Below are positions 14,980-23,051 of a stretch of DNA of 38,107 nucleotides, one piece after another. Origin of the DNA: Virgibacillus senegalensis (lineage in GTDB: Bacteria; Bacillota; Bacilli; Bacillales; Amphibacillaceae); assembly GCF_000821245.2 (NCBI RefSeq), contig NZ_LN611424.1, positions 1,194,707 to 1,232,813 of the forward strand. Reading direction: 5' to 3'. The translations under genes and the position numbers were made by a program. The notes under the pieces are model-generated. The model made no database searches. It worked only from the letters and a program-made list of their open reading frames with translations, and was not told where the DNA came from. The stretch's first letter is position 1. Every line of letters begins with the position of its first letter.

Positions 14980-15462
14980 ATGCAGAAAAAAGAGGTGAGT
15001 TTCATCGTCACTAGTGAAAAAAATCGAGTCATAAAAGAGTTGTACAACGAAACGTTAAAGTCCATTCAAACCGTCATCCCCTTGGAAGCGGAGGTAGGCA
15101 AAGCGAAAGTAATAAAAGAATCCTTGCCTGTTCCTTTTGGGGTGCTGATTGATGTAACGGGAGATATACAAGGTACACTTGTCCTGAAAGCAAATGATCA
15201 CTTATTTGGATCGATTGGTGAAGCTATGTTTGGCATGCCTCTGGAGGGAGAAATGCTGCATTCTTTCTCAGGAGAGCTTGGCAATATGATTGCGGGTAGT
15301 GTGTCCACGGGGATATATGCAACCGGACTGCAAACCGATATTACTTCTCCATTGGTGGCATCGGAAGAAAATATGGTAGTCGAAAATTTTCACCATGCCA
15401 TACAAGTGGAACTGACTTATCAAGCAATCGGAAAGATGGAGATTTGCTTGTTGGTTCAATGA
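14980..15462 (+). CDS. CheX-like chemotaxis-family protein
   Basis: About 160 residues with the CheC/CheX/FliY-type fold. Visible elements are VPFGVLIDVTGDIQGTLVLK, the helix GSIGEAMFGM, and the phosphatase-type helix SFSGELGNMIAGSVSTGI near residues 90-108, where CheX has its E..N pair. CheX-type proteins dephosphorylate CheY-P, but stand-alone members of this kind also occur in Bacillaceae without assigned function. The start is uncertain: TTG 14974, ATG 14980 and GTG 14995 are in frame but none has a ribosome binding site, whereas AGAGGTGAG (14991-14999) would fit a start near 15004. A GEMM-like riboswitch precedes it, which suggests control by cyclic di-GMP. Confidence 0.75.
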   Translation: MQKKEVSFIVTSEKNRVIKELYNETLKSIQTVIPLEAEVGKAKVIKESLPVPFGVLIDVTGDIQGTLVLKANDHLFGSIGEAMFGMPLEGEMLHSFSGELGNMIAGSVSTGIYATGLQTDITSPLVASEENMVVENFHHAIQVELTYQAIGKMEICLLVQ

Positions 15463-15716
15463 GCAGACAAGTTAATAGGCTAGTAATAACACCCATAGCA
15501 CTGTTTGAATACATGAAATTCAGAGTGAACAAGACGATTCCAAGCCCGCCGGAAGGATTGGCAAGGTCTCGTTTATGACTCCAAAAAGTATTTTTATATC
15601 GTAAATAGTTTTTCTTTACTAATATGGCAAAGAAAATTCGCGTAGCCCGTAAGTCAATAAATGGCAAACGGACTGCGCCTGTTTTTTAACAAGGATTTCA
15701 AGGTATCTTTCCAATT

Positions 15717-16352
15717 TTAAGAATGAGCGGCTGCCTGTTTGCGCAACATTATCTTTTGTTTTAGCTTTTTGACATATGGAAGCAAATAACTGATCAACAT
15801 ACCGCTGAATAAAGCGTTAATCAAGGTACCTGGTCCAATTGTTCCGCTGCATAGAAAGGCTAGAAAAACCAGAATGATACTAATCAAAGCTCTTGAATAC
15901 GTGACGCTCCACCCTGTTATTTCGGTAATGACCATCATGGAGCGGTCCATTGGATTAGGAGCAATCCTTGATTGAAGATAAGTTGCAACCCCAATTGCCG
16001 TGCACCCAAGTCCGGCAGCGAAACAAACAGACTGTCCGAACAACGTATCCGGTTCCACTTGCCCGTCTAATATATATACCCAACCATCGATGCCTGCTCC
16101 AGTAATGAAAGAAGTAATTAAGGCACTGTATTCAGGGCGACTCCTTTTTGCCAAAGCATTGCCAAGAATCATCGACAAGCCGACGACAACTTCCCAGGAT
16201 CCTATTGTCAACCCGAAAGTGCGATACAACCCGACCAACAAAGCATCAAAGGGAGACGTTCCCAATTGGGATTGGATAGTTAGTCCAATACCTAATGTGA
16301 GAATGATTAACCCGGCTAAGTAAAAAGGGCTTTCCCGTTGAAGTGTCCGCAT
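15717..16352 (-). CDS. YczE/YitT-type integral membrane protein
   Basis: The 211-residue protein has about five to six hydrophobic segments. It carries the YczE-type motifs GIGLTIQSQLGTSPFDALLVGL near the N-terminus and IAPNPMDRSMMVITE in the middle. Family members are membrane proteins of unknown transport or accessory function; B. subtilis YczE is linked to surfactin production. AAAGGGGGAA precedes ATG 16352. It is divergent from the acyl-CoA dehydrogenase-like gene and appears to stand alone. Bases 15463-15716 before it contain no supported gene. Confidence 0.75.
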   Translation of the reverse strand: MRTLQRESPFYLAGLIILTLGIGLTIQSQLGTSPFDALLVGLYRTFGLTIGSWEVVVGLSMILGNALAKRSRPEYSALITSFITGAGIDGWVYILDGQVEPDTLFGQSVCFAAGLGCTAIGVATYLQSRIAPNPMDRSMMVITEITGWSVTYSRALISIILVFLAFLCSGTIGPGTLINALFSGMLISYLLPYVKKLKQKIMLRKQAAAHS

Positions 16353-16576
16353 GGTAAAATTCCCCCTTTTTCACGTTCCTTGTTTACTATATCAAAGTAC
16401 GGTAGATGCTTACAGGTAAAAATTTGTGGGACGCGTGATACTGCCACCCAAAATGTTTCTGTTTTTCCAAAGTCCAAGTAAAGCGAAGTGGAAAGTTTGT
16501 ATTTTCGGAAAATGCTTTTGTAAAATAGTAGAAGATGCAAACACTATTGGTCAATAGAAGGACAGGAGTGGTAAAG

Positions 16577-17740
16577 GTGTCATATTTCTTAAAGTCTTTT
16601 ATCCAAAATGATCGACAGCAGGAATTATTGGAGACAGCTGACAAGCTGGCGGAAAAGTTGAAACGAAGAACCGAAGAAACAGAACTGAGTGCTCAGTTTT
16701 CTCCAGACAATCTTCATGATTTGAAACAGGCAGACTATGTTACACTGCCGCTTCCGGAGAGGTTTGGGGGAAAACAGATTAATTTAAGTGAACTGTTGTT
16801 GATGCAGGAAAAGTTGGCGGAAGGAGATGGCTCAGCTGCATTGTCCATAGGCTGGCATATGGGAGTGGTGATGGAGCTTAGTGAACAACAGTTATGGCAG
16901 CAGGAACAGTTTGAAGCTTTTGCCCGGGAAATTGGTGAAAAAAAACTGGTTGTCAACCGCGCGGCATCGGAGCCGGCAACCGGAAGCCCCACCAGGGGAG
17001 GTATACCTGAAACCAAAGCAGTCCGACAGGGTGAAAACTACGTTGTCAATGGCAGAAAAACATTCACAACCATGGCCAGTGTACTCGATTACTATCTCGT
17101 GACTGCTTATATAGAAGAGAAAGACGCCGTAGGCTCCTTTTTGATTCCCCGTAATACCCCGGGTGTCCACGTTGAACATACTTGGGATACAATGGCGATG
17201 CGCGGCACCGGCAGTGATGATTTAGTCCTGCAGGATGTCCATATACCTGAACAGGCTCTAGTCGAAGTCAATAAAGGAAAATCGTCCAAACCGAAGGGCT
17301 GGCTGCTGCACATTCCAGCATGTTATCTGGGAATTGCAGTTGCTGCACGTAACGATGCAGTTGCTTTTGCCAAAAGTTATCAGCCAAACAGTTTGAATAC
17401 GCCTATTTCTGAAGTGCCTCATATCAAGCAAAAAATCGGCGAGATGGATTTGAAACTGTTGCAGGCTCATTATTTCATGTACGGGGTCGCACGCCAATGG
17501 GATGAATCACCAGGATCGAGAGACCAGCTCGGGGCGGAACTTGCTGCTGTAAAAACTTCCGTTACCAACGCAGCTAATGAAGTAGTGGACTTAGCATTGC
17601 GAATTGCAGGCGGCAGGGGGCTCTCCAAGCAATACAGGTTTGAACAATATTATCGAAACGTGCGGGCAGGACTTCATAACCCGCCAATGGACGATATGGT
17701 CATTCAAATGCTTGCCGGAAAAGCAGTCAAATCTGTTTAA
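16577..17740 (+). CDS. acyl-CoA dehydrogenase-like flavoprotein (YdbM-type)
   Basis: The 387-residue protein has the acyl-CoA dehydrogenase fold: helical N-domain, a central FAD-binding beta domain (NYVVNGRKTFTTMASVLDYY; WDTMAMRGTGSDDLVL) and a helical C-domain ending RAGLHNPPMDDMVIQMLAG. The C-terminal signature resembles B. subtilis YdbM and the DszC/monooxygenase-like branch. The EGTNE-type catalytic glutamate loop seen in FadE of this window is missing, so it may oxidise something other than a straight acyl-CoA. The start is GTG 16577 with GGACAGGAG at 16560-16568; ATG 16535 lacks a ribosome binding site. The substrate is unknown. Confidence 0.82.
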   Translation: MSYFLKSFIQNDRQQELLETADKLAEKLKRRTEETELSAQFSPDNLHDLKQADYVTLPLPERFGGKQINLSELLLMQEKLAEGDGSAALSIGWHMGVVMELSEQQLWQQEQFEAFAREIGEKKLVVNRAASEPATGSPTRGGIPETKAVRQGENYVVNGRKTFTTMASVLDYYLVTAYIEEKDAVGSFLIPRNTPGVHVEHTWDTMAMRGTGSDDLVLQDVHIPEQALVEVNKGKSSKPKGWLLHIPACYLGIAVAARNDAVAFAKSYQPNSLNTPISEVPHIKQKIGEMDLKLLQAHYFMYGVARQWDESPGSRDQLGAELAAVKTSVTNAANEVVDLALRIAGGRGLSKQYRFEQYYRNVRAGLHNPPMDDMVIQMLAGKAVKSV

Positions 17741-17782
17741 AAAAGCAGTCTGTGCCTGCGAGGCCACTGAAAAAGTCCTTTT

Positions 17783-17935
17783 AATCTTCCGCGAATCGCT
17801 TGTCGGTGGATGCTGGCCGCGGGCACGGCCACAGCCACAGCTAACTTGGTCAAGAAGTTCACTTGACCAAGTGAATCCTCGACTCGCGCTGTTCCCCGCA
17901 GGCGTCACCACCGCTCGCTTATCGTGGAATTACCA
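17783..17935 (+). repeat. GC-rich intergenic repeat of Bacillaceae type
   Basis: Stretch with CGCGGGCACGGCC, CTTGGTCAAG / CTTGACCAAG (17845-17854 / 17862-17871) and CCCCGCAGGCGTC. It resembles palindromic intergenic repeats found in many Bacillus genomes and shares its layout with the repeat at 37808-37913 in opposite orientation. A long open frame across it is not a gene. Confidence 0.45.
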
Positions 17936-18146
17936 AGGACCAATCTCTCTTTGATTTAAAAAAGAAAATCACTCTTTTTTCTTGTACATGAATGGTACAT
18001 AAAGCATAGACACGGATATGAGGTCGCTTCATCTTTGGGTCTAAAAGGCATGCGCATTAAGGTGCGATGGAGATTTTTACGGCAAACGTAAAACGAATCG
18101 TTAAACTAATGAAGGAATAGAGGCACAAACCTCTAAAATTAGACGA

Positions 18147-18191
18147 AAAGCGGTCAGTGTGGAAATTAATTTCCGCACTGACCGCTTTTTT
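18147..18191. terminator. bidirectional terminator inside the decayed element
   Basis: AAAAGCGGTCAGTGTGGAAA / TTTCCGCACTGACCGCTTTT, near-perfect 20-bp stem with one G-T pair and T-runs on both strands. It serves both convergent flanking genes. Confidence 0.85.
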
Positions 18192-18256
18192 AAAATTCTA
18201 CCTATCATAAAACTTCAGTTTTTCAGTGGCCACGTGCCCGCAGGGTGTTTTTTTCA

Positions 18257-18625
18257 TCAAAAGAAGAAGAGGCCAAGTTGATACCCGACTAATGCGGAAA
18301 AAATACCGCCTGCATAAGTAACTATCGTGTAGAAGAGAAATGCTTTTTTTTGATTGTCAACATGTAGTTGGACTGCTTCCAGCTTGAACGTGGAGAAAGT
18401 CGTAAAGGCACCGCAAAATCCCGTTCCTGCCAAAACAAGCATATATTCTCCCACGTCCAGGCCGTTGAAGAAACCGAGCAAAAAAGAACCGATAATATTT
18501 ACAAACAAGGTGGCTGCCGGAAAGGTAAATGAAAAATTCCGTTTTACATATTGGCTGATAGCAAAACGGGCGACAGCGCCAATAAACCCGCCGATAGCTA
18601 CCAAGATAAATAATAACACATTCAT
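18257..18625 (-). CDS. crcB: fluoride channel subunit CrcB/Fluc (second gene)
   Basis: The 122-residue protein has four membrane helices and the Fluc signature GFCGAFTTFSTFKLE, with the Phe/Thr residues lining the fluoride pore. Fluc dimers expel fluoride passively from the cytosol. Gram-positive species often encode two subunits that pair as a heterodimer, and here the two genes overlap by four bases, so equal synthesis is likely. The N-terminal arginine in GAVARFAISQYV is the conserved R of the family. It is transcribed from the fluoride-riboswitch promoter to the right. Confidence 0.93.
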   Translation of the reverse strand: MNVLLFILVAIGGFIGAVARFAISQYVKRNFSFTFPAATLFVNIIGSFLLGFFNGLDVGEYMLVLAGTGFCGAFTTFSTFKLEAVQLHVDNQKKAFLFYTIVTYAGGIFSALVGYQLGLFFF

Positions 18626-18999
18626 TCCGATTCTCTCCTTACGACTGCCTGATACCCTAGTCTGCTCATAGCAAGACCACCGAAAATACTCAAGAAAATA
18701 TACAGGATGGCCAGAGACAGCCTGCCGTCCATGTATAAATCGACGGTTTCAACACTTAATGTAGAAAATGTAGTGAAAGAACCGACGAACCCGGTTCCAA
18801 TTGCCGATTTGGCCGTGAGAGAAAGCCTGGCAGTACTGAGAATGGAGCCTGTCAGCCACGCCAACAGAAAACTGCCTGCCAAGTTGATGATCAAAGTAGT
18901 AAAAGGGAAGACGGTGTCTGCCTGGTAAAAAAGGATCCCGATTCCATAGCGCAGCATGGCCCCCAGTGAACCGGCTAACCCGACATAAAGATAAATCAC
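18622..18999 (-). CDS. crcB: fluoride channel subunit CrcB/Fluc (first gene)
   Basis: The 125-residue four-helix protein has the N-terminal motif GLAGSLGAMLRYGIG and the pore signature GFVGSFTTFSTLSVE. It is the promoter-proximal partner of the Fluc pair. A fluoride riboswitch of the crcB class directly precedes it, which confirms the substrate. GGAGG lies upstream of the start codon on the minus strand. The paired genes probably give a heterodimeric double-barrelled channel in the cytoplasmic membrane. Confidence 0.93.
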   Translation of the reverse strand: MIYLYVGLAGSLGAMLRYGIGILFYQADTVFPFTTLIINLAGSFLLAWLTGSILSTARLSLTAKSAIGTGFVGSFTTFSTLSVETVDLYMDGRLSLAILYIFLSIFGGLAMSRLGYQAVVRRESE

Positions 19000-19031
19000 G
19001 GCGAAAAACCTCCAATATTTTCCAATTCAAA

Positions 19032-19110
19032 AATGACTCCTGCCAGGGAAGTGTACTGGCAGGAGTCATTAGCCTATTGGCAGTTACAGGTGAACCCCAT
19101 CACCTATCGA
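19032..19110 (-). ncRNA. fluoride riboswitch (crcB motif) with terminator
   Basis: On the minus strand the leader reads AGGTGATGGGGTTCACC (19105-19089), then TGTAACTGCC, AATAGGCTAATGACTCCTGCC. This matches the crcB-motif aptamer: pseudoknotted GGTGATGG/CACC stem and the GGCTAATGACTCCTGCC element. The expression platform is the 15-bp stem AATGACTCCTGCCAG / CTGGCAGGAGTCATT (19032-19046 / 19056-19070) followed by TTTTTG on the minus strand. Fluoride binding prevents terminator formation and turns the crcB pair on. Confidence 0.92.
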
Positions 19111-19129
19111 TGCATTTGTTAATATATAT

Positions 19130-19157
19130 ATAGTATCATTTTAGCAGCGGGATGCAA
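19130..19157 (-). promoter_or_regulatory. promoter of the fluoride riboswitch transcript
   Basis: Minus-strand TTGCAT (19157-19152), 16 bases, TACTAT (19135-19130). Transcription should begin just before the aptamer. Confidence 0.65.
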
Positions 19158-19223
19158 ATCATTCCGTCTCTAATCGACTTAGAACTGCCAGAAACCAAGA
19201 GAATCGAGGAGGGATATTTCTAT

Positions 19224-20153
19224 ATGCGCTCGCTTACGAATGATTCCCCTTATACTTTTGAGGAAATGGAAGCAGATATTCGTATGTTGGAAAGTCGCTA
19301 TCCGGAAATCGTTCAAGTGGTTGTTATCGGCAAATCAGTCGAAGGGAGATCCTTATATGCCGTAAAACTGGGAACGGGAAAGGCAAAGGTGCTTTTGAAC
19401 GGCTCCCATCATGCGAGAGAGTGGCTGACCACCTATTTATTGATGGACATGGTGGCAGACTATTGTCGGGCATGGTCTGAAGGAGATACCATCGATGGGT
19501 TCAATCTCAATGATATTCTTTCCAAAGCGACGATTTGGTTTATTCCGATGGTCAATCCGGACGGTGTTACCCTCGTTCAAAAGGGACTTGAAGCCACACA
19601 GAAGCCAGAAAAAGTTTTACAGCTCAATCATAACCAAAACGATTTTACCGAATGGAAGGCTAACATAAGAGGGGTCGATCTGAATAGGCAGTATCCGGCT
19701 GGTTGGGAAACAATCAAACCTGTCTCCGACAGACCTGGACCAATGAACTATAAAGGTCCCTATCCGCTAAGTGAACCGGAAGCAAAGGCCATTTACGAAT
19801 TTACGAAAAGAGAAGGCATCCAAATGGCAGCAGCCTACCATTCTTCTGGAGAAGAAATATATTGGAAATATAAAATTGATGGAAAGTTACTGGCTGCAAC
19901 TTTTGAAATCGCCCAAAAATTAAGCGAAAAAACAAGTTACCGCCTTGTAGATCCTGGTCCTGAACCAAGCGGGGGTGGATACACGGATTGGTTTTTAACC
20001 GAAATGAAGAAGCCGGCGTTCACTCCTGAAATTTCTCCCTATATTGGTCCCAGACCAGTGCCAGTCGAAAATTATCCGATAATCTGGAAGCAAAATCAGG
20101 CGGTCGGGTTACTTCTTGCAAGGGAAGCCTGCCAGCTTCTCGACAATTTTTAG
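19224..20153 (+). CDS. M14 family zinc carboxypeptidase
   Basis: The 309-residue protein has the M14 metallocarboxypeptidase domain. Zinc ligands are His63 and Glu66 in HHAREW and His206 in AAYHSSGEE; the catalytic general base is Glu269 in FTPEISP. IRGVDLNRQYPAGW is the usual NR substrate element. It resembles gamma-D-glutamyl-diamino acid peptidases such as YqgT but has no LysM domain and no signal peptide, so a cytoplasmic role in muropeptide or peptide turnover is likely. The start is ATG 19224 with AGGAGGG at 19207-19213; the longer frame from ATG 19152 lacks a ribosome binding site and overlaps the crcB promoter. Confidence 0.85.
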   Translation: MRSLTNDSPYTFEEMEADIRMLESRYPEIVQVVVIGKSVEGRSLYAVKLGTGKAKVLLNGSHHAREWLTTYLLMDMVADYCRAWSEGDTIDGFNLNDILSKATIWFIPMVNPDGVTLVQKGLEATQKPEKVLQLNHNQNDFTEWKANIRGVDLNRQYPAGWETIKPVSDRPGPMNYKGPYPLSEPEAKAIYEFTKREGIQMAAAYHSSGEEIYWKYKIDGKLLAATFEIAQKLSEKTSYRLVDPGPEPSGGGYTDWFLTEMKKPAFTPEISPYIGPRPVPVENYPIIWKQNQAVGLLLAREACQLLDNF

Positions 20154-20235
20154 TCACTCTGCCTGCCCGCTCAACATGGCCAGCATGTCCCAGAGATCTT
20201 TTACTCCTGTGACAGCTGGCGCAAGAGGCGGAAGG

Positions 20236-20712
20236 TTATTCCTCTTTCTTCTCCTCTTTTTTATCATCCTGTAACTCGATAATATCCTGCCCTTCACTTT
20301 CATCAGCGAATTCTGTTTGCAGACGGGCCGTCGTTTGTCTGTTTGTCTCCTCATAATCCGGTTCCTCATCGAGTACTCGGTTTTGCATGTACATATGGAA
20401 AATCACTTCTGCCGCAGCAATAAACAAGGCTGAAAACAACGAGGCATTCACTACAGCGGTGTCTGTCCCGATAAAGAAGGTGCTTAGCAGCCACACCGAA
20501 GCAAATGCCAATCCGAAGTCGGCGATGGATGCTGTCAAGTTCCCAAAACGAGGCAGGATGAATAGATCTCCCAGCAAGTATGCCACTCCTGTTACAAGCA
20601 GGGTGATAAAGAAAATATCTCCTACAGACGCTGTATAAAAAATGCCTAAAATAGAGTAAAGAACAATCCCGGTAACAGCAAATTTGATGACAAGTGCTCT
20701 TACATGTTCCAT
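20236..20712 (-). CDS. YndM-like (DUF2512) membrane protein
   Basis: The 158-residue protein has four hydrophobic segments (for example GIVLYSILGIFYTASVGDIFF and FFITLLVTGVAYLLGDLF) and a charged C-terminal tail ending DDKKEEKKEE. It fits the YndM/DUF2512 family, whose function is unknown. ATG 20712 is chosen because AAAGGAGAG stands just before it; the frame is open further upstream but without a ribosome binding site. In the +1 frame, right after the purine-rich stop region, a protein-like tail continues to 20154, so a frameshift may have truncated the gene (see findings). Confidence 0.75.
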   Translation of the reverse strand: MEHVRALVIKFAVTGIVLYSILGIFYTASVGDIFFITLLVTGVAYLLGDLFILPRFGNLTASIADFGLAFASVWLLSTFFIGTDTAVVNASLFSALFIAAAEVIFHMYMQNRVLDEEPDYEETNRQTTARLQTEFADESEGQDIIELQDDKKEEKKEE

Positions 20713-20875
20713 TGTATTCTCTCCTTTAGAAAATGGATTTAGTTTCACGCTTATTCTGTACAAAACACGGAAAATTATTGACCGAAGTAAAAAAACATAT
20801 CGAACGCCGTTATTAAACGAAGAAAAATAGAGAAAACACAAGCAAAAAGGTTGTGATGTACGCTTACATCCCTAT

Positions 20876-20904
20876 TTGTCTTTTGTGTATTTGTGTGGTA
20901 TGAT
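20876..20904 (+). promoter_or_regulatory. promoter of the SulP transporter gene
   Basis: TTGTCT (20876-20881), 17 bases, TATGAT (20899-20904). Confidence 0.5.
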
Positions 20905-20970
20905 TCGGCTTGTTTTTAACGGACTTGCTTTCACGTAGAAAGTTAAAATAGAAGAGAAAGAGGTGCAGTA

Positions 20971-22443
20971 TTGAATTTTTCTGCAATTAAACAGAATTGG
21001 TTTGGCAATATCAAGGGAGACATATTAGCTGGTGTGGTCGTTGCCTTGGCATTAATTCCGGAAGCAATTGCTTTTTCGATTATTGCTGGTGTTGATCCGA
21101 TGGTCGGTTTATATGCTTCCTTTTGTATTGCTGTCGTAATTGCTTTTGTCGGCGGCAGACCGGGAATGATTTCTGCTGCTACAGGGGCTATGGCTTTAGT
21201 TATGGTGACATTGGTGGCCGAGCATGGGTTGCAGTATTTATTGGCTGCTACCATTTTGACCGGAATAATTCAAATTGTCATGGGGATTTTTAAACTCGCC
21301 AAGTTCATGAAGTTTGTCCCTAGGTCGGTTATGATTGGGTTCGTCAATGCGCTGGCTATTTTGATTTTCACCTCTCAATTACAGCATTTTGTTGGAGAGT
21401 CCTGGCAAATGTACGCGATGGTGGCCGGTGCGTTAGTCATTATTTATGTTCTTCCACGGTTCACCAAAGCTGTGCCAGCTCCGCTTGTAGCAATAGTCAT
21501 CATTACATTGGTTGCGGTTTTTACTGGAAGTGAAGTTCGCACTGTCGGTGATATGGGGGAACTCACTCAAGCATTGCCGATATTCTTACTTCCGGATATT
21601 CCGTTCAATTTAGAAACCTTGATGATCATTTTCCCTTATTCCCTGGCTCTCGCGGTAGTAGGATTGCTTGAGTCTCTGTTGACCGCTCAAATCGTCGATG
21701 ATATGACAGATACAGAAAGTGATAAAAATAGAGAAACAAAAGGACAGGGAATTGCCAATGTCGTTGCTGGCTTCTTTGGTGGAATGGCAGGATGCGCCAT
21801 GATTGGTCAATCTGTTATCAATGTAAAATCGGGAGGAAGAGGACGGTTATCGACACTGACTGCCGGGGTTTTTTTAATGGTCTTGATATTGGTTTTCAAT
21901 GATTTACTCGTTCAAATTCCGATGGCTGCCCTGGTTGGTGTCATGATAATGGTGTCTATCGGTACCTTTGACTGGTCTTCTCTCCGGAACTTGCACTTGA
22001 TGCCGAAAACGGACGCAGTTGTAATGGTTGTTACGGTGGGGGCAGTGGTATTGACCCACAATCTATCCATCGGTGTCCTGGCCGGTGTTGTACTGAGTGC
22101 TATCTTTTTCGCCGCCAAGATTTCCAAGGTACACGTCCGTAGCTTGCAGGTGGAAGATGGTCGTAAAAAAATCTACGTAGTAACCGGCCAATTGTTTTTT
22201 GCATCCGTCACTGAATTTGTAGCTGCTTTTGATTTTAAAGAAGGCTACGAGGAAATAGAGATAGACTTAAAGGCAGCACATCTATGGGATGATTCAGCAG
22301 TCGGTGCAATCGATAAAGTTGTGTTGAAGTACCAGGATAATGGAAAAAAGGTGAAGATAGTTGGATTAAACGAAGAAAGCTCTATGTTGGTCGAGAGGCG
22401 TTCGGTGTATCATAAACCGGATGCGAAAGCGGCCAATCATTAA
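20971..22443 (+). CDS. SulP family anion transporter with STAS domain
   Basis: The 490-residue protein has the SulP membrane domain of about 12-14 segments ([20 protein letters not shown] at the N-terminus; [20 protein letters not shown] in the middle) and a C-terminal STAS domain (about 390-480: [18 protein letters not shown], then [14 protein letters not shown]). SulP proteins carry sulfate, bicarbonate or other anions, coupled to H+ or Na+. B. subtilis YbaR is of this type. The start is TTG 20971, supported by AAAGAGGTG at 20957-20965. The substrate cannot be decided from the sequence; a universal stress protein gene follows but has its own promoter. Confidence 0.9.
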   Translation: MNFSAIKQNWFGNIKGDILAGVVVALALIPEAIAFSIIAGVDPMVGLYASFCIAVVIAFVGGRPGMISAATGAMALVMVTLVAEHGLQYLLAATILTGIIQIVMGIFKLAKFMKFVPRSVMIGFVNALAILIFTSQLQHFVGESWQMYAMVAGALVIIYVLPRFTKAVPAPLVAIVIITLVAVFTGSEVRTVGDMGELTQALPIFLLPDIPFNLETLMIIFPYSLALAVVGLLESLLTAQIVDDMTDTESDKNRETKGQGIANVVAGFFGGMAGCAMIGQSVINVKSGGRGRLSTLTAGVFLMVLILVFNDLLVQIPMAALVGVMIMVSIGTFDWSSLRNLHLMPKTDAVVMVVTVGAVVLTHNLSIGVLAGVVLSAIFFAAKISKVHVRSLQVEDGRKKIYVVTGQLFFASVTEFVAAFDFKEGYEEIEIDLKAAHLWDDSAVGAIDKVVLKYQDNGKKVKIVGLNEESSMLVERRSVYHKPDAKAANH

Positions 22444-22451
22444 TGGAAGTG

Positions 22452-22486
22452 GACAGGGTGCTATAAGGCGCCCTGCCTTTTTTTTG
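22452..22486 (+). terminator. terminator after the SulP gene
   Basis: CAGGGTGC ... GCGCCCTG stem followed by CCTTTTTTTT. Confidence 0.88.
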
Positions 22487-22520
22487 CCGGAAAAAAGAAT
22501 ACTTCAGCTTATTCCATTTT

Positions 22521-22529
22521 TGGTATAAT
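22521..22529 (+). promoter_or_regulatory. extended -10 promoter of the universal stress protein gene
   Basis: TGGTATAAT, a consensus extended -10, 35 bases before the start codon; no good -35 is seen. Confidence 0.55.
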
Positions 22530-22564
22530 GGATGCAGTTAAATCAACATGTTGCAGGACAGTGA

Positions 22565-22984
22565 ATGTTTAATAAAATATTACTAGCTTCAGACGGTTCG
22601 GAACATGCAATCAGAGCATTAGATAAAGCATTGCTTTTAGTCAGAAATAATTCAAGCGCTTTCATTGAAGTTGTGTTTGTAATCGATAGAGAGCAATCGA
22701 GGGCTGACGTTTTGCATAATTGGAATTCAGCGGATTTGGAAAAGAAACGGAAACAGAAGTTAGCATTTACTGAACAGAAGTTAAAGAAAGCCGATGTGGA
22801 TTATCAAATCACCATTCTCCATGGCGAACCCGGTCCTACCATTGTAAAATACGCTAATGAGAAAGAATTTGATGTGTGCGTGATTGGCAGCCGGGGATTA
22901 AATTCTCTGCAGGAGATGGTATTGGGAAGTGTCAGTCACAAAGTGGCCAAGCGCGTAAAGTGTCCGGTTATGGTTGTGAAATAA
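22565..22984 (+). CDS. universal stress protein (UspA family)
   Basis: The 139-residue protein has the Usp fold: N-terminal KILLASDGSEHAIRALDKAL and the C-terminal nucleotide-binding motif GSRGLNSLQEMVLGSVSHKVAKRVKCPVMVVK, which matches the ATP-binding G2xG9xGS/T type. Such proteins are small cytosolic dimers linked to stress survival; the partner process is unknown. AGGACA stands before ATG 22565. The gene is followed by a terminator that is now split by the IS3 element, so read-through into the IS is possible. Confidence 0.9.
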   Translation: MFNKILLASDGSEHAIRALDKALLLVRNNSSAFIEVVFVIDREQSRADVLHNWNSADLEKKRKQKLAFTEQKLKKADVDYQITILHGEPGPTIVKYANEKEFDVCVIGSRGLNSLQEMVLGSVSHKVAKRVKCPVMVVK

Positions 22985-23051
22985 TGGAACAATAAAAGAG
23001 CGGACAGGAGGTAACTGAACTGACCCAGCAAAACGGGACAAGAAAAAACAC

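Larger units (their letters stand above)
17739..18251. mobile_element. decayed insertion element with long inverted ends
   Basis: GGCCACTGAAAAA (17762-17774) and TTTTTCAGTGGCC (18219-18231) are perfect 13-bp inverted repeats. Looser symmetry continues outward to AAAAAA (17740) and TTTTTT (18246). The ends look like those of IS elements common in Bacillaceae (possibly IS1182-type, from memory). Inside, a frame around 17975-18077 (...WYIKHRHGYEVASSLGL, then KGMRIKVRWRFL) may be the end of a broken transposase. No intact transposase exists. It lies between convergent genes and fills the whole gap. Confidence 0.5.

Noticed and set aside
15624-15689. 21-codon basic peptide frame (MAKKIRVARKSINGKR...)
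   Set aside because: Attractive composition but no ribosome binding site, and no promoter or conservation can be shown.
17604-17954. 116-codon plus-strand ORF across the GC-rich repeat
   Set aside because: It overlaps the end of the acyl-CoA-dehydrogenase-like gene and runs through a palindromic repeat; composition and position indicate a chance frame.
19152-19223. Longer N-terminus of the M14 peptidase from ATG 19152
   Set aside because: No ribosome binding site there, whereas AGGAGGG is correctly placed for ATG 19224; the segment also overlaps the crcB promoter.
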